Source: Brevundimonas goettingensis (lineage in GTDB: Bacteria > Pseudomonadota > Alphaproteobacteria > Caulobacterales > Caulobacteraceae). From it: a stretch of DNA of 64,000 bases. Numbering within the stretch: position 1 is the stretch's first letter; the number at the start of each line of letters is the position of its first letter. Under the pieces are notes generated by a model. The model saw only the letters and a list, made by a program, of their open reading frames with translations, was not told the DNA's origin and searched no databases. Of this stretch, positions 46,501 to 55,125 are shown piece by piece. The position numbers were made by a program, and so were the translations under genes. The stretch covers positions 3,085,001-3,149,000 of the forward strand of contig NZ_CP062222.1 in NCBI RefSeq assembly GCF_017487405.1, read 5' to 3'.

Positions 46501-46716
46501 GAGGAGGTCGTGCGTCGCGTCCCGGCCGGCAATGTCTACATCAACCGCTCGATCACCGGCGCGGTCGTCGGCGTGCAACCGTTCGGCGGCGAGGGCCTCA
46601 GCGGCACCGGCCCCAAGGCCGGCGGCCCCAACAGCCTGATCCGCTTCGCCTCGGAGAAGGCGATCTCGAACAACATCTCCGCCCAGGGCGGCGACCCGGC
46701 GCTGTTGAACCTGTAG
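43588..46716 (+). CDS. putA: Bifunctional proline dehydrogenase / delta-1-pyrroline-5-carboxylate dehydrogenase
   Basis: A 1042-residue enzyme that oxidises proline to glutamate in two steps. The FAD-dependent PRODH barrel spans about residues 150-470: SFDMLGEGARTAADAERYER, GVSVKLSALSPRYEATHEDR, MVRLVKGAYWDTEIKRAQVF, FATHNAHSLAAV and LLENGANSSFVH. The NAD-dependent P5C dehydrogenase spans about 530-1020: ISPWNFPLAIFTGQVAAALA, VAFTGGTDTAS, FIAETGGLNAMFVDTTA and the catalytic Cys in AFGSAGQRCSALRIL. The size fits the shorter, type-A PutA without a DNA-binding ribbon-helix-helix, so control probably rests on the divergent Lrp-type gene. ATG 43588 follows a GAGAGG site. Confidence 0.96.
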   Translation: MTTPAPFNASAYAHWDTLDHGKFADEREAVAANLARVPLDAAGRRAVVDEATALVEHARQSQKKQGVVESFLQEFSLGTREGLALMCLAEALLRTPDEDTRDRLIAEKIGSADWASHLGQSDSLFVNASTWGLMLTGKLVDADEEAKTDLPGFLKRVAGRLGEPVIRQAVAAAVRIMGEQFVVGRTIEAALKRSNKEGWLCSFDMLGEGARTAADAERYERIYADAITAVGKTAKGQGPEVGHGVSVKLSALSPRYEATHEDRVWTELYPRILRLAKIAASYDINFTMDAEEADRLALSLKLLDRLANEPELGSWTGLGLAVQAYQKRGPEAIARIAQLAKTSGRRLMVRLVKGAYWDTEIKRAQVFGRTDYPVFTTKAATDLNYLVCARAMIDAAPHLYSQFATHNAHSLAAVHRMATASEVKIEFQRLHGMGEALYDAATDLFGAVTVRAYAPVGGHEDLLPYLVRRLLENGANSSFVHALLDERVPASAVAADPVTSVEQHPDRHAKIPTPQEMYMDRQNSLGRDYSQADVRARHTAALEKVDSEKLTSGPLIGGKLKAGINPTDVTNPFDRSQVLGHVSEASEADIDTAADLAARAQIDWDRQGGGKRAIVLRAMADALEAEMDRLVALLSREAGKTLNDGVAEVREAADFLRYYALLAERDFGGAETLKGPVGEVNQLILHGRGVFACISPWNFPLAIFTGQVAAALAAGNAVLAKPAEQTPLIAAEAVRLYHKAGLDADLLALVPGRGETVGAKLVSHPGVDGVAFTGGTDTASAINRSLAARPGAIIPFIAETGGLNAMFVDTTALREQVIDDVILSAFGSAGQRCSALRILYAPKDSADSLIEGLKGALAAQVVADPTDPATDIGPVIDAESHKALEAHVERLSKEAKIIARAALPEGASKGDLFAPAIAEIPTADFLEREVFGPVLHVYRYDPKDLKTVAGKLAARGYGLTLGVHSRIEAFAEEVVRRVPAGNVYINRSITGAVVGVQPFGGEGLSGTGPKAGGPNSLIRFASEKAISNNISAQGGDPALLNL

Positions 46717-46725
46717 GTCACCCTC

Positions 46726-46851
46726 ACCGCTCATCCCGGCGAATGCCGGGATCCAGATGCAAGTCGGGAGGTCAGGGTGAACTTGCCTCTGCAGCCCAAC
46801 GGGCAAACCTCGGAATGGATCTGGATCCCGGCGTTCGCCGTGATGAGCGGT
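46726..46851. repeat. Palindromic intergenic repeat, family B, copy 1
   Basis: 126 bp with inverted arms of about 33 bases: ACCGCTCATCCCGGCGAATG at the left (46726 on) and its near-perfect inverse ending GTGATGAGCGGT at 46851. Copy 2, also 126 bp, lies at 52412-52537. This copy sits between putA and the GFA gene, 10 bases after the putA stop, so it could fold into a long stem in the putA 3' end. Confidence 0.85.
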
Positions 46852-46897
46852 GGTTGGATTGCTTGCTGGTGAGAACGGGTCGGCCTAGCCTCGCCGC

Positions 46898-47327
46898 ATG
46901 ACCCACCCCGTCAAACACACCGGCGGCTGCCTCTGCGGGGCGCTGCGTTATGAGGCGGAGGGCGAGCCCCTCTATGCCGGCTATTGCTTCTGCACGGATT
47001 GCCGCAAGGCCTCGGGTTCGGGCTTCATTCCGTTTCTGGGGCTGGCGGCGGCGGGGGTGCGGCTGATCGGGCCGGTGCAGTCCCACACCTCGACCGGGGC
47101 CCACGGCGGTCCGGCGACGCGCAACATGTGCCCGACCTGCGGCGGTCTGGTCTTCGGCGGCGAGGTGGGGGTCAGCGACAGCTATACGTTCTACGCCGGA
47201 TCGCTGGACGACTCTTCGAGCTTCAAACCGACGGTCGCCATCTTCAACGCCCGCCGCCCCGCCTGGGTCCCCTGCCCGGGGGCTGGAGGTGCATCAGGGC
47301 AATCCGTTCCGGGGCGTGGAGTTATGA
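46898..47327 (+). CDS. GFA-family (glutathione-dependent formaldehyde-activating-like) protein (frameshifted)
   Basis: After repair, a 143-residue zinc protein of the CENP-V/GFA fold. The zinc ligands are in GGCLCGALRYEAEG, YCFCTDCRKASGSGF and the later NMCPTCGGLVFGG, giving the usual seven-Cys set. The end after repair reads PLPGGLEVHQGNPFRGVEL. Two single-base losses (CCCC 47269-47272 and GGGGG 47278-47282) are needed; unrepaired, the frame runs on into repeat A. Despite the family name the real substrate of these small proteins is generally unknown. Confidence 0.8.
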
Positions 47328-47330
47328 TGT

Positions 47331-47396
47331 CCTCTCCATCGCGCTTGCGATGGGGAGGTGGCGCGGCGCCGCTTGGCGACGTGACGGAGGGGGCTC
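47331..47396. repeat. Palindromic intergenic repeat, family A, partial copy 3
   Basis: A 66-bp half element: CCTCTCCATCGC, GCGATGGGGAGGTGGCGCG and GACGTGACGGAGGGGGCT match the right half of copy 1 in inverse orientation. It fills exactly the gap between the stops of the convergent GFA and HMG-CoA lyase genes. Confidence 0.75.
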
Positions 47397-48310
47397 CTAC
47401 TTCGGCCAGCCGCCCGCGCGGCTGAGGGCGCTGGGCGCCGGGCGGCCGATCTTTTCGCCGATCCATTTCGCCGTCTCGATGAGACCATCGAGGTCATAGC
47501 CGGTCGAATAGCCCGCCCGCTCCAGCATATAGACCAGATCCTCGGTGGCGATATTGCCCGTGGCGCCCGGGGCGAAGGGGCAGCCGCCGATGCCGCCGAC
47601 CGAGGCGTCGAGAATGTCCACCCCGGCCTCGACGCCCGCATAGGCATTGGCCAGGCCGGTGTTGCGCGTGTCGTGGAAATGCAGGCGCAGGGTCGCGTCG
47701 GGGGCCGCGCGTCGGGCCGCCTCGACCTTCCTGGTCACGCTCCAGGGATCGCCGACGCCGATGGTGTCGGCCAGGGCGATCTCGTCGACGCCGAGCGCCG
47801 CGATCTCGCCGACAAGATCCCGAACCTGATCCGTCGAGACCTCGCCGTCGAAGGGGCAGCCCCAGACGCAGCTGAGGGTCGCCAAAGGGACGGCGTGGCG
47901 CCCGGTTCGCCCTCGGCATTCGCGCGTCCGGCGATGATACCGGCCAGCATCTCGACCTGCTGGACCACCGACAGGCCCTGGTTCTTCAGGCCGAAGCCGT
48001 CGGTGACGCTCATGGCCACATTGACCTCGTCCACCGCCGTGCCCAGCGCCCGGTCATAGCCCTTGCCGTTGAGCACCAGGCCGATGCGGCTGCGGCCGGT
48101 CTCCCTGGGAAGGGCGGCCATCACCTCTTCGGCGCCGGCCATCTGGGGCACGTATTTGGGATGGACGAAGCTGACGGCCTCGATCCGTTTCGCCCCCGCA
48201 GCCTCCAGCCGGCGCACCAGTTCGGAGCGGACGGCGGGCTCGAGGACGGCCTTTTCGTTCTGCAGCCCGTCGCGCGGCCCGACCTCGACGATCTGGATCG
48301 GACGGCTCAC
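47397..48310 (-). CDS. mvaB: Hydroxymethylglutaryl-CoA lyase (frameshifted)
   Basis: After repair, a 304-residue TIM-barrel lyase that splits 3-hydroxy-3-methylglutaryl-CoA to acetoacetate and acetyl-CoA, the last step of leucine breakdown. Motifs are IVEVGPRDGLQNEK with the catalytic Arg-Asp, FVHPKYVPQMAGAEEVM, LRLHFHDTRNTGLANA (metal His pair) and VGGIGGCPFAPGATGN with the catalytic Cys loop. The shift is at CCC 47901-47903. Its ATG overlaps the stop of the ArnT-like gene upstream by 4 bases. Other leucine-degradation genes are not visible in the window. Confidence 0.9.
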
Positions 48311-50016
48311 TCGGCGGGCCCCTCGGCAGGCGCGCCATTGCCGGGCACGCTGGGCGCGGCCGGGGCGCCGGTCGGGGCGTAGACCGTCAGGGCGACCTCC
48401 TCGCCGGCGGCGTAGTTATAGCCACGCACCGTGCCGACGGCCCGGCCGCCCGCGCCCGACTGGGCCACGGCCTGACGGAAGGCTTCGGCGTCATGGGCCT
48501 CGACGATGGCCGGCCGGCCTTCCGCGAGAGCCCTGGCGGCGCCCGCGGCGTCGGTCAGCTGGGTGTCCCGGCCGGTCAGGAAGACGAAGCTGGGCTCGTG
48601 GAAGGTGGTGATGGCCACCGGCCCGGGGATCAGGCCCTGATCCGGGGCGATGCCGGCCCGCTCCATGGTCTCGACCAGCAGGGGCGCGACCGAAAGGGGG
48701 CGCAGCTGGCGCAGGGTCCCGGCGAGCGCCGCATGAGACACAACCCCGAAGGCCATGGCCACCAGCAGGGCCGAAACCGCCGCCCGGTTCAGCAGGATGA
48801 AGGTGCCGCCGATGCCCGCCACCGCCGTGCACAGGATGGTGATGGCCGCCCAGGTCTGGGCCGTCGAAGTGCCCCACTGGGTCAGGCCATAGACGGTGAT
48901 CGCACAGATGATCCCGGCGGCGAAGACGGTCAGGCCGGCGCCGACGCGGCGGCTGATCGTGCCGATCGGCTGGGTCAGGGCGGCGGCCATCAGCAGGGCG
49001 ATCGCCCCGAAGGTCGGCAGGGTGTAATGCGGCAGCTTGGTCGGGGCGAACTCGAAAATCAGCCAACCGGGGACCATCCAGCAGACCATGAACCGCACCG
49101 CAGGCTCGGCCCGCCGGCTCCAGGCGGTCGACAGGGCCGCGGGCCACAACAGGGTCGCCGGGAAGAGCAGCAGCGGCGACAGCAGCAGATAAAAGCCGGG
49201 GAAGCCGCCATGGCTCTCGGCCGCGCCGGTGATCTTGCCGCCCAGGTCGTGGCCCACGGCCTCGCGCCAGAAGCCGCCGTCGGTGGCGATGGTGATGGCG
49301 ATGGCCCAGGGCCCGACCAGCAGGGCCACCATCGGCAGCCCCCAGCCCCAGCCGAGCCGCTTCAACCACCTGATGTCGCGGTCCCAGACCGACAGGGCGA
49401 CCATGGCCGGGGCGACCACGAGCAGACCGATAGGCCCCTTGATCAGGATCGACAGGCCCAGCCCGAGCCAGAACAGGAATTTGTGCGGTCGCCGCGGGAC
49501 CTCGCCCGCCCGTGTCGCCAGATAGATTCGCGCCAGGCTGCACATGGCCAGGGTGACGCAGGCGCACAGCATGGCGTCGGTCTTGGCCATCCCGGCCTCG
49601 GTCGAGAGCAGCAGGGTGGTCCCGAGAATGGCCCCGGCCAGGAAGCCCGCCCTCTGGCCGAACAGGGCCGCGCCCGCCCAGGCCACGGCCAGGGCCGCGA
49701 TCAGGGCCCCGAACAGGGACGGCAGGCGGTAGGGCGCGATGTCGCGGTTCTCAACGCTCGATGTCAGGCCGACGGCGACCGCCTGCATCCAGTAGATGCC
49801 CACCGGCTTCTTCCAGCGCGGCTCCTCCTGGAAGCGGATGTCGACATAGTCGCCGCTCTCCAGCATCTGGGAGGTGGCCTGGGCATAGCGGCTCTCGTCG
49901 CGATCCAGCGGCGGCAGCAGCAACAGTCCGGGCAAACCCGCGATCAGCGTCAGCAAGGCCGCCAGCACGGGTCCGCGCCAGCCGGCGATATGGCGATCCA
50001 GGTTCGGGCGCGTCAT
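48307..50016 (-). CDS. ArnT-like glycosyltransferase (GT83, polyprenyl-phosphate sugar donor)
   Basis: A 569-residue GT-C membrane enzyme with about 12 helices. The family signature is the first periplasmic loop LLPPLDRDESRYAQATSQML with the catalytic acidic residues (DRDESRY), followed by RFQEEPRWKKPVGIYWMQ. LSILIKGPIGLLVV and FEFAPTKLPHYTLPTFGAIA match the PMT/ArnT pattern. A periplasmic C-terminal domain of about 150 residues follows. It would move a lipid-linked sugar such as aminoarabinose to lipid A or another envelope acceptor. It is not flanked by arn biosynthesis genes; it overlaps mvaB by 4 bases, an odd pairing. Confidence 0.85.
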   Translation of the reverse strand: MTRPNLDRHIAGWRGPVLAALLTLIAGLPGLLLLPPLDRDESRYAQATSQMLESGDYVDIRFQEEPRWKKPVGIYWMQAVAVGLTSSVENRDIAPYRLPSLFGALIAALAVAWAGAALFGQRAGFLAGAILGTTLLLSTEAGMAKTDAMLCACVTLAMCSLARIYLATRAGEVPRRPHKFLFWLGLGLSILIKGPIGLLVVAPAMVALSVWDRDIRWLKRLGWGWGLPMVALLVGPWAIAITIATDGGFWREAVGHDLGGKITGAAESHGGFPGFYLLLSPLLLFPATLLWPAALSTAWSRRAEPAVRFMVCWMVPGWLIFEFAPTKLPHYTLPTFGAIALLMAAALTQPIGTISRRVGAGLTVFAAGIICAITVYGLTQWGTSTAQTWAAITILCTAVAGIGGTFILLNRAAVSALLVAMAFGVVSHAALAGTLRQLRPLSVAPLLVETMERAGIAPDQGLIPGPVAITTFHEPSFVFLTGRDTQLTDAAGAARALAEGRPAIVEAHDAEAFRQAVAQSGAGGRAVGTVRGYNYAAGEEVALTVYAPTGAPAAPSVPGNGAPAEGPAE

Positions 50017-50086
50017 TCCGCCCTCCTAGCACGGGTTCGGCCGCCGTTGTCAGGCCCCACCTTACACCCGACGGCCGAAAGCCTGT

Positions 50087-51537
50087 TCAGTTCGGCGCGC
50101 CCGAGGTCATGCCGAGGCGATAGCCGGGCACGCCCTCGACCGCCGGGGGCGCGCCGTGGGGATCAGGGGCTGGGCGTTCTCCAGCCCGCGGCCGGTGACA
50201 TTGTCCATGGCCAGAAGCGGGCCCGAGAAGACGTTGACCCGTACATTCTCGATGTCGACATTCTTCATATTGGCCAGGGTCATGCCCCGGCCGCTGGTCC
50301 CGGTGACATCCTTGAGCACGAAGCCGTCCAGCGGCTTGTCGGGGTGGATCAGAACCGCCTCGACCAGCACCGGGACCTCGGTCACCTTGATCCGTTCGAA
50401 GGCGAAGTTTCGCACGGTCGGAATGCCGTCGGGGCCGCCGACCGGGAACTGGTCCTGTTTGCCGCTGTCGAGGATGTTCAGGCGCAGGAAGCCATAGCCC
50501 GCGCCCGAGACGTCGAGGTCGCGCATGACGATGTCCTCGATGAAGGCGCCCCGGCCCGGACGGGTCTTGATGTAGATGGCGAAGGTGCGGGCGGCCAGGC
50601 ACCGGCAGCGCTCGACCAGGACGCGGCGCACCCCGCCGGACGTCTCCGAGCCGATGCCGATACAGGCCCAGTGTTTGTCGCGGAAGCTGCAGTCAAGGAT
50701 GGTCACATCCTCGGTCGGCCGGGCGATGACATTGGCCTCCATGCCGCGTCCGGACTTGAGCGAGATGCAGTCGTCGGTGGTGTCGAAGTCGCAGTGGTCG
50801 ATCAGGACCCGGCGGCAGGAATCGACGTCGATGCCGTCGGCCCCGCCCTTCACCGTCACCCCCTTGAAGGTCAGGTCGTCGCAATAGACCGGGTGGATCG
50901 ACCACATGTCGTTCTGCTCGGTATAGACTTCGGTGATCAGGATGTTGTGGCAGTTGACCAACTCGATCAGGGCCGGGTGACGCAGGCCCGAGGCGCGATC
51001 GACCCGGCCGGGGATGGCGGTGTTGCCGAGGATCTTCCCCTTGCCCGCGATGGTGATGTTCCTCGCGTCCTGGGCCCAGACCAGACCGATATAGCCGGGG
51101 ATCCAGCGGCCCTCCCAGCGCACCTGGGTGATCGGATAGTCGGCGACGTCGGGCGAGCCCAGCAGGGTCGCCCCCTCCTCAAGCCGCAGAGTCGTATTGG
51201 AGCCGATGCGGATCGCCCCGACCACATAGGTCCCGGCCGGAACCACCACCTCGCCGCCGCCGAGCACCGCGCAGCGATCCAGCACGGTCTGGACCGCGAC
51301 CGTGTCCTTGGTCGCCCCGTCGCCCTTGGCGCCGAAATCACGCGGGTTCAGCCGCACCCCGTTGTCAGCCCGGTCGGAATGGGCGGGAAGCGCCGGCGGC
51401 GGCGTGGAAAGACCGGTCCCGGTCTGCCCGGAGGCTTGCGCCAAGGCAGACGCGGCAGCCACGGTAACCGGTGTCATTGTCGCGCAAAAAGCGCCGAGCC
51501 CGGCGGTCGTGATGAAGTGGCGGCGATTCGCTTTCAT
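50087..51537 (-). CDS. Tat-exported polygalacturonase-like (GH28) beta-helix protein (frameshifted)
   Basis: After repair, a 483-residue exported protein. The Tat signal is ANRRHFITTAGLGAF. A linker leads to FGAKGDGATKDTVAVQTVLD, the usual start of pectate-lyase_3/GH28 helices. The rungs include GGADGIDVDSCRRVLIDHCD, FDTTDDCISLKSGRGM (the DD pair of GH28), and the Cys-rich GSETSGGVRRVLVERCRCL with the H/G segment KHWACIGIGSE. This fits a polysaccharide glycosidase. It ends VEGVPGYRLGMTSGAPN after repair at GGGG 50158-50161. The gene is divergent from a GT2 gene. Substrate probably a uronic-acid polysaccharide; not certain. Confidence 0.83.
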
Positions 51538-51670
51538 GATGGTTTCCTTCCCCGGAAAAATGGTCTGGCCGTTTCTTGTTCCGGCCACCATGGCACAGGG
51601 CCGCGCCGACCAAAACCACCAGAATGCCGCTGCTCTCGCGCGCGGGCTCAGGCTCGGCTAAACAGCGGCG

Positions 51671-52401
51671 ATGAGCGCTACCCAGACCCCCGACGTTTCC
51701 GTCGTCGTTCCCGTGCATGATGAGGCCGGGGCCGCCGGACAGCTGGCCAAGGACATCGCCGCCGCCTTTCAGGGCCGGTCGTACGAGATGATCTTCGTCG
51801 ATGACGCCAGCCGTGACACGACCCTGGCCGAGCTGCGCGCCCTGATGCCCGAGATGCCGACCTTGCGGGTGCTGGCCCATGCGACCAATGCCGGACAGAG
51901 CCGGGCGGTGCGCACCGGGGTGATGGCGGCCCGGGCGCCGATCGTGGTCACACTGGACGGCGACGGCCAGAACCCCCGCACGACGCCCCGCGGCTGGCCG
52001 ACGCCCTGATGGCGGCGCCCGCCAATGTCGGACTGGTCGGCGGCGTAAGGGCCAAACGTCAGGATTCGGGCGCCAAGCGTCAGGCCTCGCTCTGGGCCAA
52101 CCGCATCCGCAAGAAGCTGCTCAGCGACGACGCCGACGACACGGGTTGCGGCCTCAAGGCCTTCCGCCGCGACCTGTTCCTGCGCCTGCCCTACTTCGAT
52201 CACATCCACCGCTATCTGCCGGCCCTGATGATCCGCGAGGGGTTCGAGAACCGCTATCTCGACGTCGACCACCGCCACCGCGAGACGGGCCGGTCGAAAT
52301 ACACCAACTGGGGCCGGCTGGTGGCCTCCTTCTCCGACCTGCTGGGTGTGATGTGGCTGAAGACCCGCTCGAGGCAGCCGGGACCGGTGAGTGAATTCTG
52401 A
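51671..52401 (+). CDS. Family 2 glycosyltransferase, DPM1/ArnC-like (frameshifted)
   Basis: After repair, a 243-residue GT-A enzyme. Motifs are VSVVVPVHDEAGAAGQLAKD, YEMIFVDDASRDTTLAELRA, VLAHATNAGQSRAVRTGVMA and the DXD-type IVVTLDGDGQN, followed by the acceptor part DDTGCGLKAFRRDLFLRLPY and RHRETGRSKYTNWGR. The shift is in CCCCC 51973-51977. Lacking C-terminal membrane helices, it resembles DPM1-type enzymes that load a sugar on polyprenyl phosphate. That product could feed the ArnT-like enzyme at 48307, though this link is inference. Confidence 0.87.
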
Positions 52402-52411
52402 ACCCACACAC

Positions 52412-52537
52412 ACCGCTCATCCGGACGAAAGTCTGGATCCAGAATCACGCCGGGTGTTCGCCGCGGGAATACGATTGGCTCCCGATCTCAAACGCCGCAT
52501 TCGCTTCTGGATCCCGGCTTTCGCCGGGATGAGTGGT
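52412..52537. repeat. Palindromic intergenic repeat, family B, copy 2
   Basis: 126 bp, the same length as copy 1 at 46726. Arms ACCGCTCATCCGGACGAAAG (left) and TTTCGCCGGGATGAGTGGT (right) are near-perfect inverses of about 33 bases; the middle about 60 bases differs from copy 1. It begins 11 bases after the GT2 stop. The arm consensus CTCATCCCGGCGAAAGCCGG is a frequent alphaproteobacterial repeat type. Confidence 0.85.
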
Positions 52538-52661
52538 GATGATGGGATTTCCCCCTGCTCGCCCCTCGGGCGAGCAGGCGTGGCGGTATGGAGCGTTCCG
52601 GGATATGTATCGTTAAGAAGCGCGGCCGTTAGAGCGGCCTTCGCTCGCGAGGACCGCTGTC

Positions 52662-53087
52662 ATGCTGATCGCCCTGCCCCTGCTGCTGATCCCGGTGGTG
52701 CTCTACAACATCGTCATTCTGTTCGGGGCCACGGGCGGCGGCGGCATGGCCGAGGCCGACGCCATCCTGCGCGATCCGCTGTTCTCGGTGCCCATGACCT
52801 CGGGCGCCAACTGGAACGTCGGCGTCGGCGACCTGATCCTGTTCCTGTCGCTGATCCTGCTGTTCTTCGAACTGCTCAAGTCGACCTCCAGCCAGAAGGT
52901 CGCCATCGTCAATCACGCCCTGTCGCTGATCGTCTTCGTGGTCTGTCTGGTCGAGTTCCTGCTGATCCGCGGCTTCGCGACCTCGACCTTCTTCCTGATC
53001 CTGGCCATGGTCATGCTGGACGTCCTGGCCGGGTTCATCGTGACCATCATCGCGGCCCGCAAGGATCTGGATTTCGGCGGAGCCTGA
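52662..53087 (+). CDS. Four-helix membrane protein of unknown function
   Basis: A 141-residue inner-membrane protein with four hydrophobic helices: about residues 3-23 (ALPLLLIPVVLYNIVILFG), 50-69 (GDLILFLSLILLFFELL), 83-101 and 106-130 (FFLILAMVMLDVLAGFIVTI). A Gly-rich loop GATGGGGMAEAD follows helix 1. Conserved-looking members are found next to varied genes in alphaproteobacteria; no function is established. ATG 52662 lies within CTGTCATG, without a strong ribosome site. Convergent with hslV. Confidence 0.7.
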   Translation: MLIALPLLLIPVVLYNIVILFGATGGGGMAEADAILRDPLFSVPMTSGANWNVGVGDLILFLSLILLFFELLKSTSSQKVAIVNHALSLIVFVVCLVEFLLIRGFATSTFFLILAMVMLDVLAGFIVTIIAARKDLDFGGA

Positions 53088-53174
53088 CGGCCGAGCGCAA
53101 CATCAAGGTGAATAGTGAGCAAACGGTGAGTCGTGAGCAGGCAAGCTCACGTCTCGCTCACTAACACCTCTCGC

Positions 53175-53747
53175 TCACCCCAGCGTCTCCACCGTCAGAT
53201 TGCCGTTGGTGTAGACGCAGATGCTGGCCGCGATAGCCATGGATTTGCGCGCGATGGCCTCGGCGTCGAGGTCGGAATTCTCCAGCAGGGCCAAGGCCGC
53301 CGAAAGGGCGTAGTTGCCGCCCGAGCCGACCGCCGCCACGCCGTGCTCCGGCTCCAGCACGTCGCCGACGCCGGTGACGGTGAAGATCGAGGTCGCGTCG
53401 GCGACCAGCAGCATGGCCTCCAGACGACGCAGATAGCGATCGGTGCGCCAGTCCTTGGCGAGATCGACACAGGCCCGGGCCAGTTGGTCCGGATACTGCT
53501 CCAGCTTGGCCTCAAGCCGCTCGATCAGGGTGAAGGCGTCGGCGGTCGCGCCGGCGAAGCCCGCCAGCACCTTGCCGCCCGCCAGGACCCGGACCTTCCT
53601 CGCCGCGCCCTTGACGATGGTCGGCCCCATCGAGACCTGACCGTCGCCCGCGATGACGGTTTTGCCGTCCTTTCGGACCGCGAGAATGGTGGTGCCGTGC
53701 CAGCCGGGGCCGGCGTTTTCGGACGGGGAGGCGTTGAAGTCTTTCAT
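53175..53747 (-). CDS. hslV: ATP-dependent protease subunit HslV
   Basis: A 190-residue threonine peptidase, the proteolytic ring of the HslUV (ClpQY) complex. The N-terminal 20 residues would be removed to expose the catalytic Thr of [20 protein letters not shown]. Other motifs are [40 protein letters not shown] and [20 protein letters not shown], followed by [20 protein letters not shown]. The ATPase partner hslU is not next to it: downstream is a convergent membrane-protein gene. The start region is divergent from a BLUF gene with 181 bases between. Confidence 0.95.
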   Translation of the reverse strand: MKDFNASPSENAGPGWHGTTILAVRKDGKTVIAGDGQVSMGPTIVKGAARKVRVLAGGKVLAGFAGATADAFTLIERLEAKLEQYPDQLARACVDLAKDWRTDRYLRRLEAMLLVADATSIFTVTGVGDVLEPEHGVAAVGSGGNYALSAALALLENSDLDAEAIARKSMAIAASICVYTNGNLTVETLG

Positions 53748-53928
53748 GCCCTCCAGATGGCGTCGCCAAGCCGCTCCATCAAGCTTGGGAATAAGATTCC
53801 AACCTGAACGCCGTTCAGTCACATTTTCGACCAATGTCACCGGTATCAGTCAAGCTTACAGTGCTGTCGCGTCCCTTTCCGCGTTCCCCCGCGCGGCTCC
53901 CCCGATCTCCCCAGCGAAAGGCTCCGCC

Positions 53929-54335
53929 GTGTTGCAGCGCGCGATCTACGTCAGTGACGCGTCGGCACCGCCGGCAGTTCGATCCTGTCGATCGCCCAGA
54001 TTCTGGGAGCCTCGGACATCAACAACCGCCGCGACGAACTGCGCGGCCTGCTGATCTTCCATCGCGGCCAGTTCATGCAGTTGATCGAGGGCCAACGCAT
54101 CGATCTGGACCGGCTGCTGACGCGGCTGCGATTCGATCCGCGCCACGAAAATATTCGCATGCTGGTCGATGAGAACGTTATCGGGGAGCCTCTCGGCGTT
54201 CATCCGATGGCCCGCATCGCGGTCGACGGCAAGGTCGCGGCGATGATCGGCGATCGTCCGCTGGACTGTCTGTCCCTGCCCCAGGTCGAGGCCCTGTTCA
54301 CCACGGCCGCCGAAACCCTCGATCTCGCGGCCTGA
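53929..54335 (+). CDS. BLUF-domain blue-light sensor (frameshifted)
   Basis: After repair, a 135-residue protein that is essentially one BLUF domain. BLUF binds FAD and signals by a hydrogen-bond switch. The key residues are present: Tyr in RAIYVSDA, Asn in ASDINNRRDEL and Gln in GQFMQLIEG, followed by RHENIRMLVDENVIGEPLG. After the domain there are only about 40 residues and no EAL, GGDEF or cyclase output, so it must act on a partner. GTG 53929 follows a GAAAGG site. The shift is at 53959-53962. Divergent from hslV and 35 bases before the MoeB-like gene. Confidence 0.78.
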
Positions 54336-54370
54336 CAATCCGGCCTGACAACGGGCCGGGCGACGCCTAG

Positions 54371-55125
54371 ATGTCGGCCGTGGCCCAGTTTTCCGAAGAT
54401 GAAGTCGAGCGGTACGCCCGCCACCTGATCCTCTCCGAGGTCGGGGGCCGGGGCAGCAGAAACTCGCCCGCGCCCGGGTGCTGATCGTCGGCGCCGGGGG
54501 CGTCGGGGGCCCGGCGGCCCTCTATCTGGCCGCGGCGGGCGTCGGGACGATCGGCCTGGTCGACGCCGACACCGTCTCCCTGTCCAACCTGCAGCGCCAG
54601 ATCCAGTTCGCCACCGACGACATTGGTCGCCCGAAGACTGAGGCCGCCGCAGAACGGCTGACCGGAATCAATCCGCACATCGCGGTGCGGACCCATGCCG
54701 AAATGCTGACCGCCGAGACGGCGGCGCGCCTGATCTCCGACTATGACCTGGTTCTGGACGGCACCGACGACTTCCCGGCGCGGTTCGCGGTCAATGCGGC
54801 CTGTGTCGCGGCGGGAGTTCCGCTGGTTTCGGGCGCTCTGGGCCGCTGGGACGGCCAGGTCGCGGTGTTCGAGGGCCGCCCCTGTTACCAATGCCTGATC
54901 CCGGAAACGCCGCCCGACGCCGAGACCTGCGCCCGCGTCGGCGTCGTCGGCGCCCTGGCCGGGGTGATCGGGGCCATGGCGGCCCTGGAGGCGATCAAGC
55001 GGATCACCGGGGCGGGCGAGCCCCTGACAGGCCGGCTGATGCTCTATGACGGGTTGAATGCCACGGCCCGGACAGTGAGGATCGCCGCCGATCCCCACTG
55101 CCCGGTCTGTTCCGGCCGCCCCTAG
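54371..55125 (+). CDS. moeB: MoeB/ThiF-family adenylyltransferase (frameshifted)
   Basis: After repair, a 251-residue E1-like enzyme that adenylates the C-terminal glycine of a MoaD- or ThiS-type sulfur carrier. Motifs are EVERYARHLILSEVGGPGQQ, the nucleotide loop VLIVGAGGVGGPAALYLAAA, LVDADTVSLSNLQRQIQFAT, LVLDGTDDFPARF and the zinc Cys pairs in PCYQC and HCPVC. A catalytic-Cys segment lies at PDAETCARVG. The shift is in GGGGG 54443-54447. The choice of MoeB over ThiF rests on the general layout without a C-terminal rhodanese domain; the partner carrier is not in the window. Confidence 0.85.

Noticed and set aside
43534..46806. A 1090-codon open frame on the strand opposite putA
   Set aside because: It mirrors putA exactly, is full of Gly, Arg, Gln and Asp in GC-driven patterns, and has no domain. 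Long antisense frames are expected in such GC-rich DNA.
48493..51720. A 1075-codon plus-strand frame across the ArnT-like and polygalacturonase-like genes
   Set aside because: It spans two well-supported genes and their gap on the other strand, with low-complexity composition and no motif. Treated as a GC artefact.
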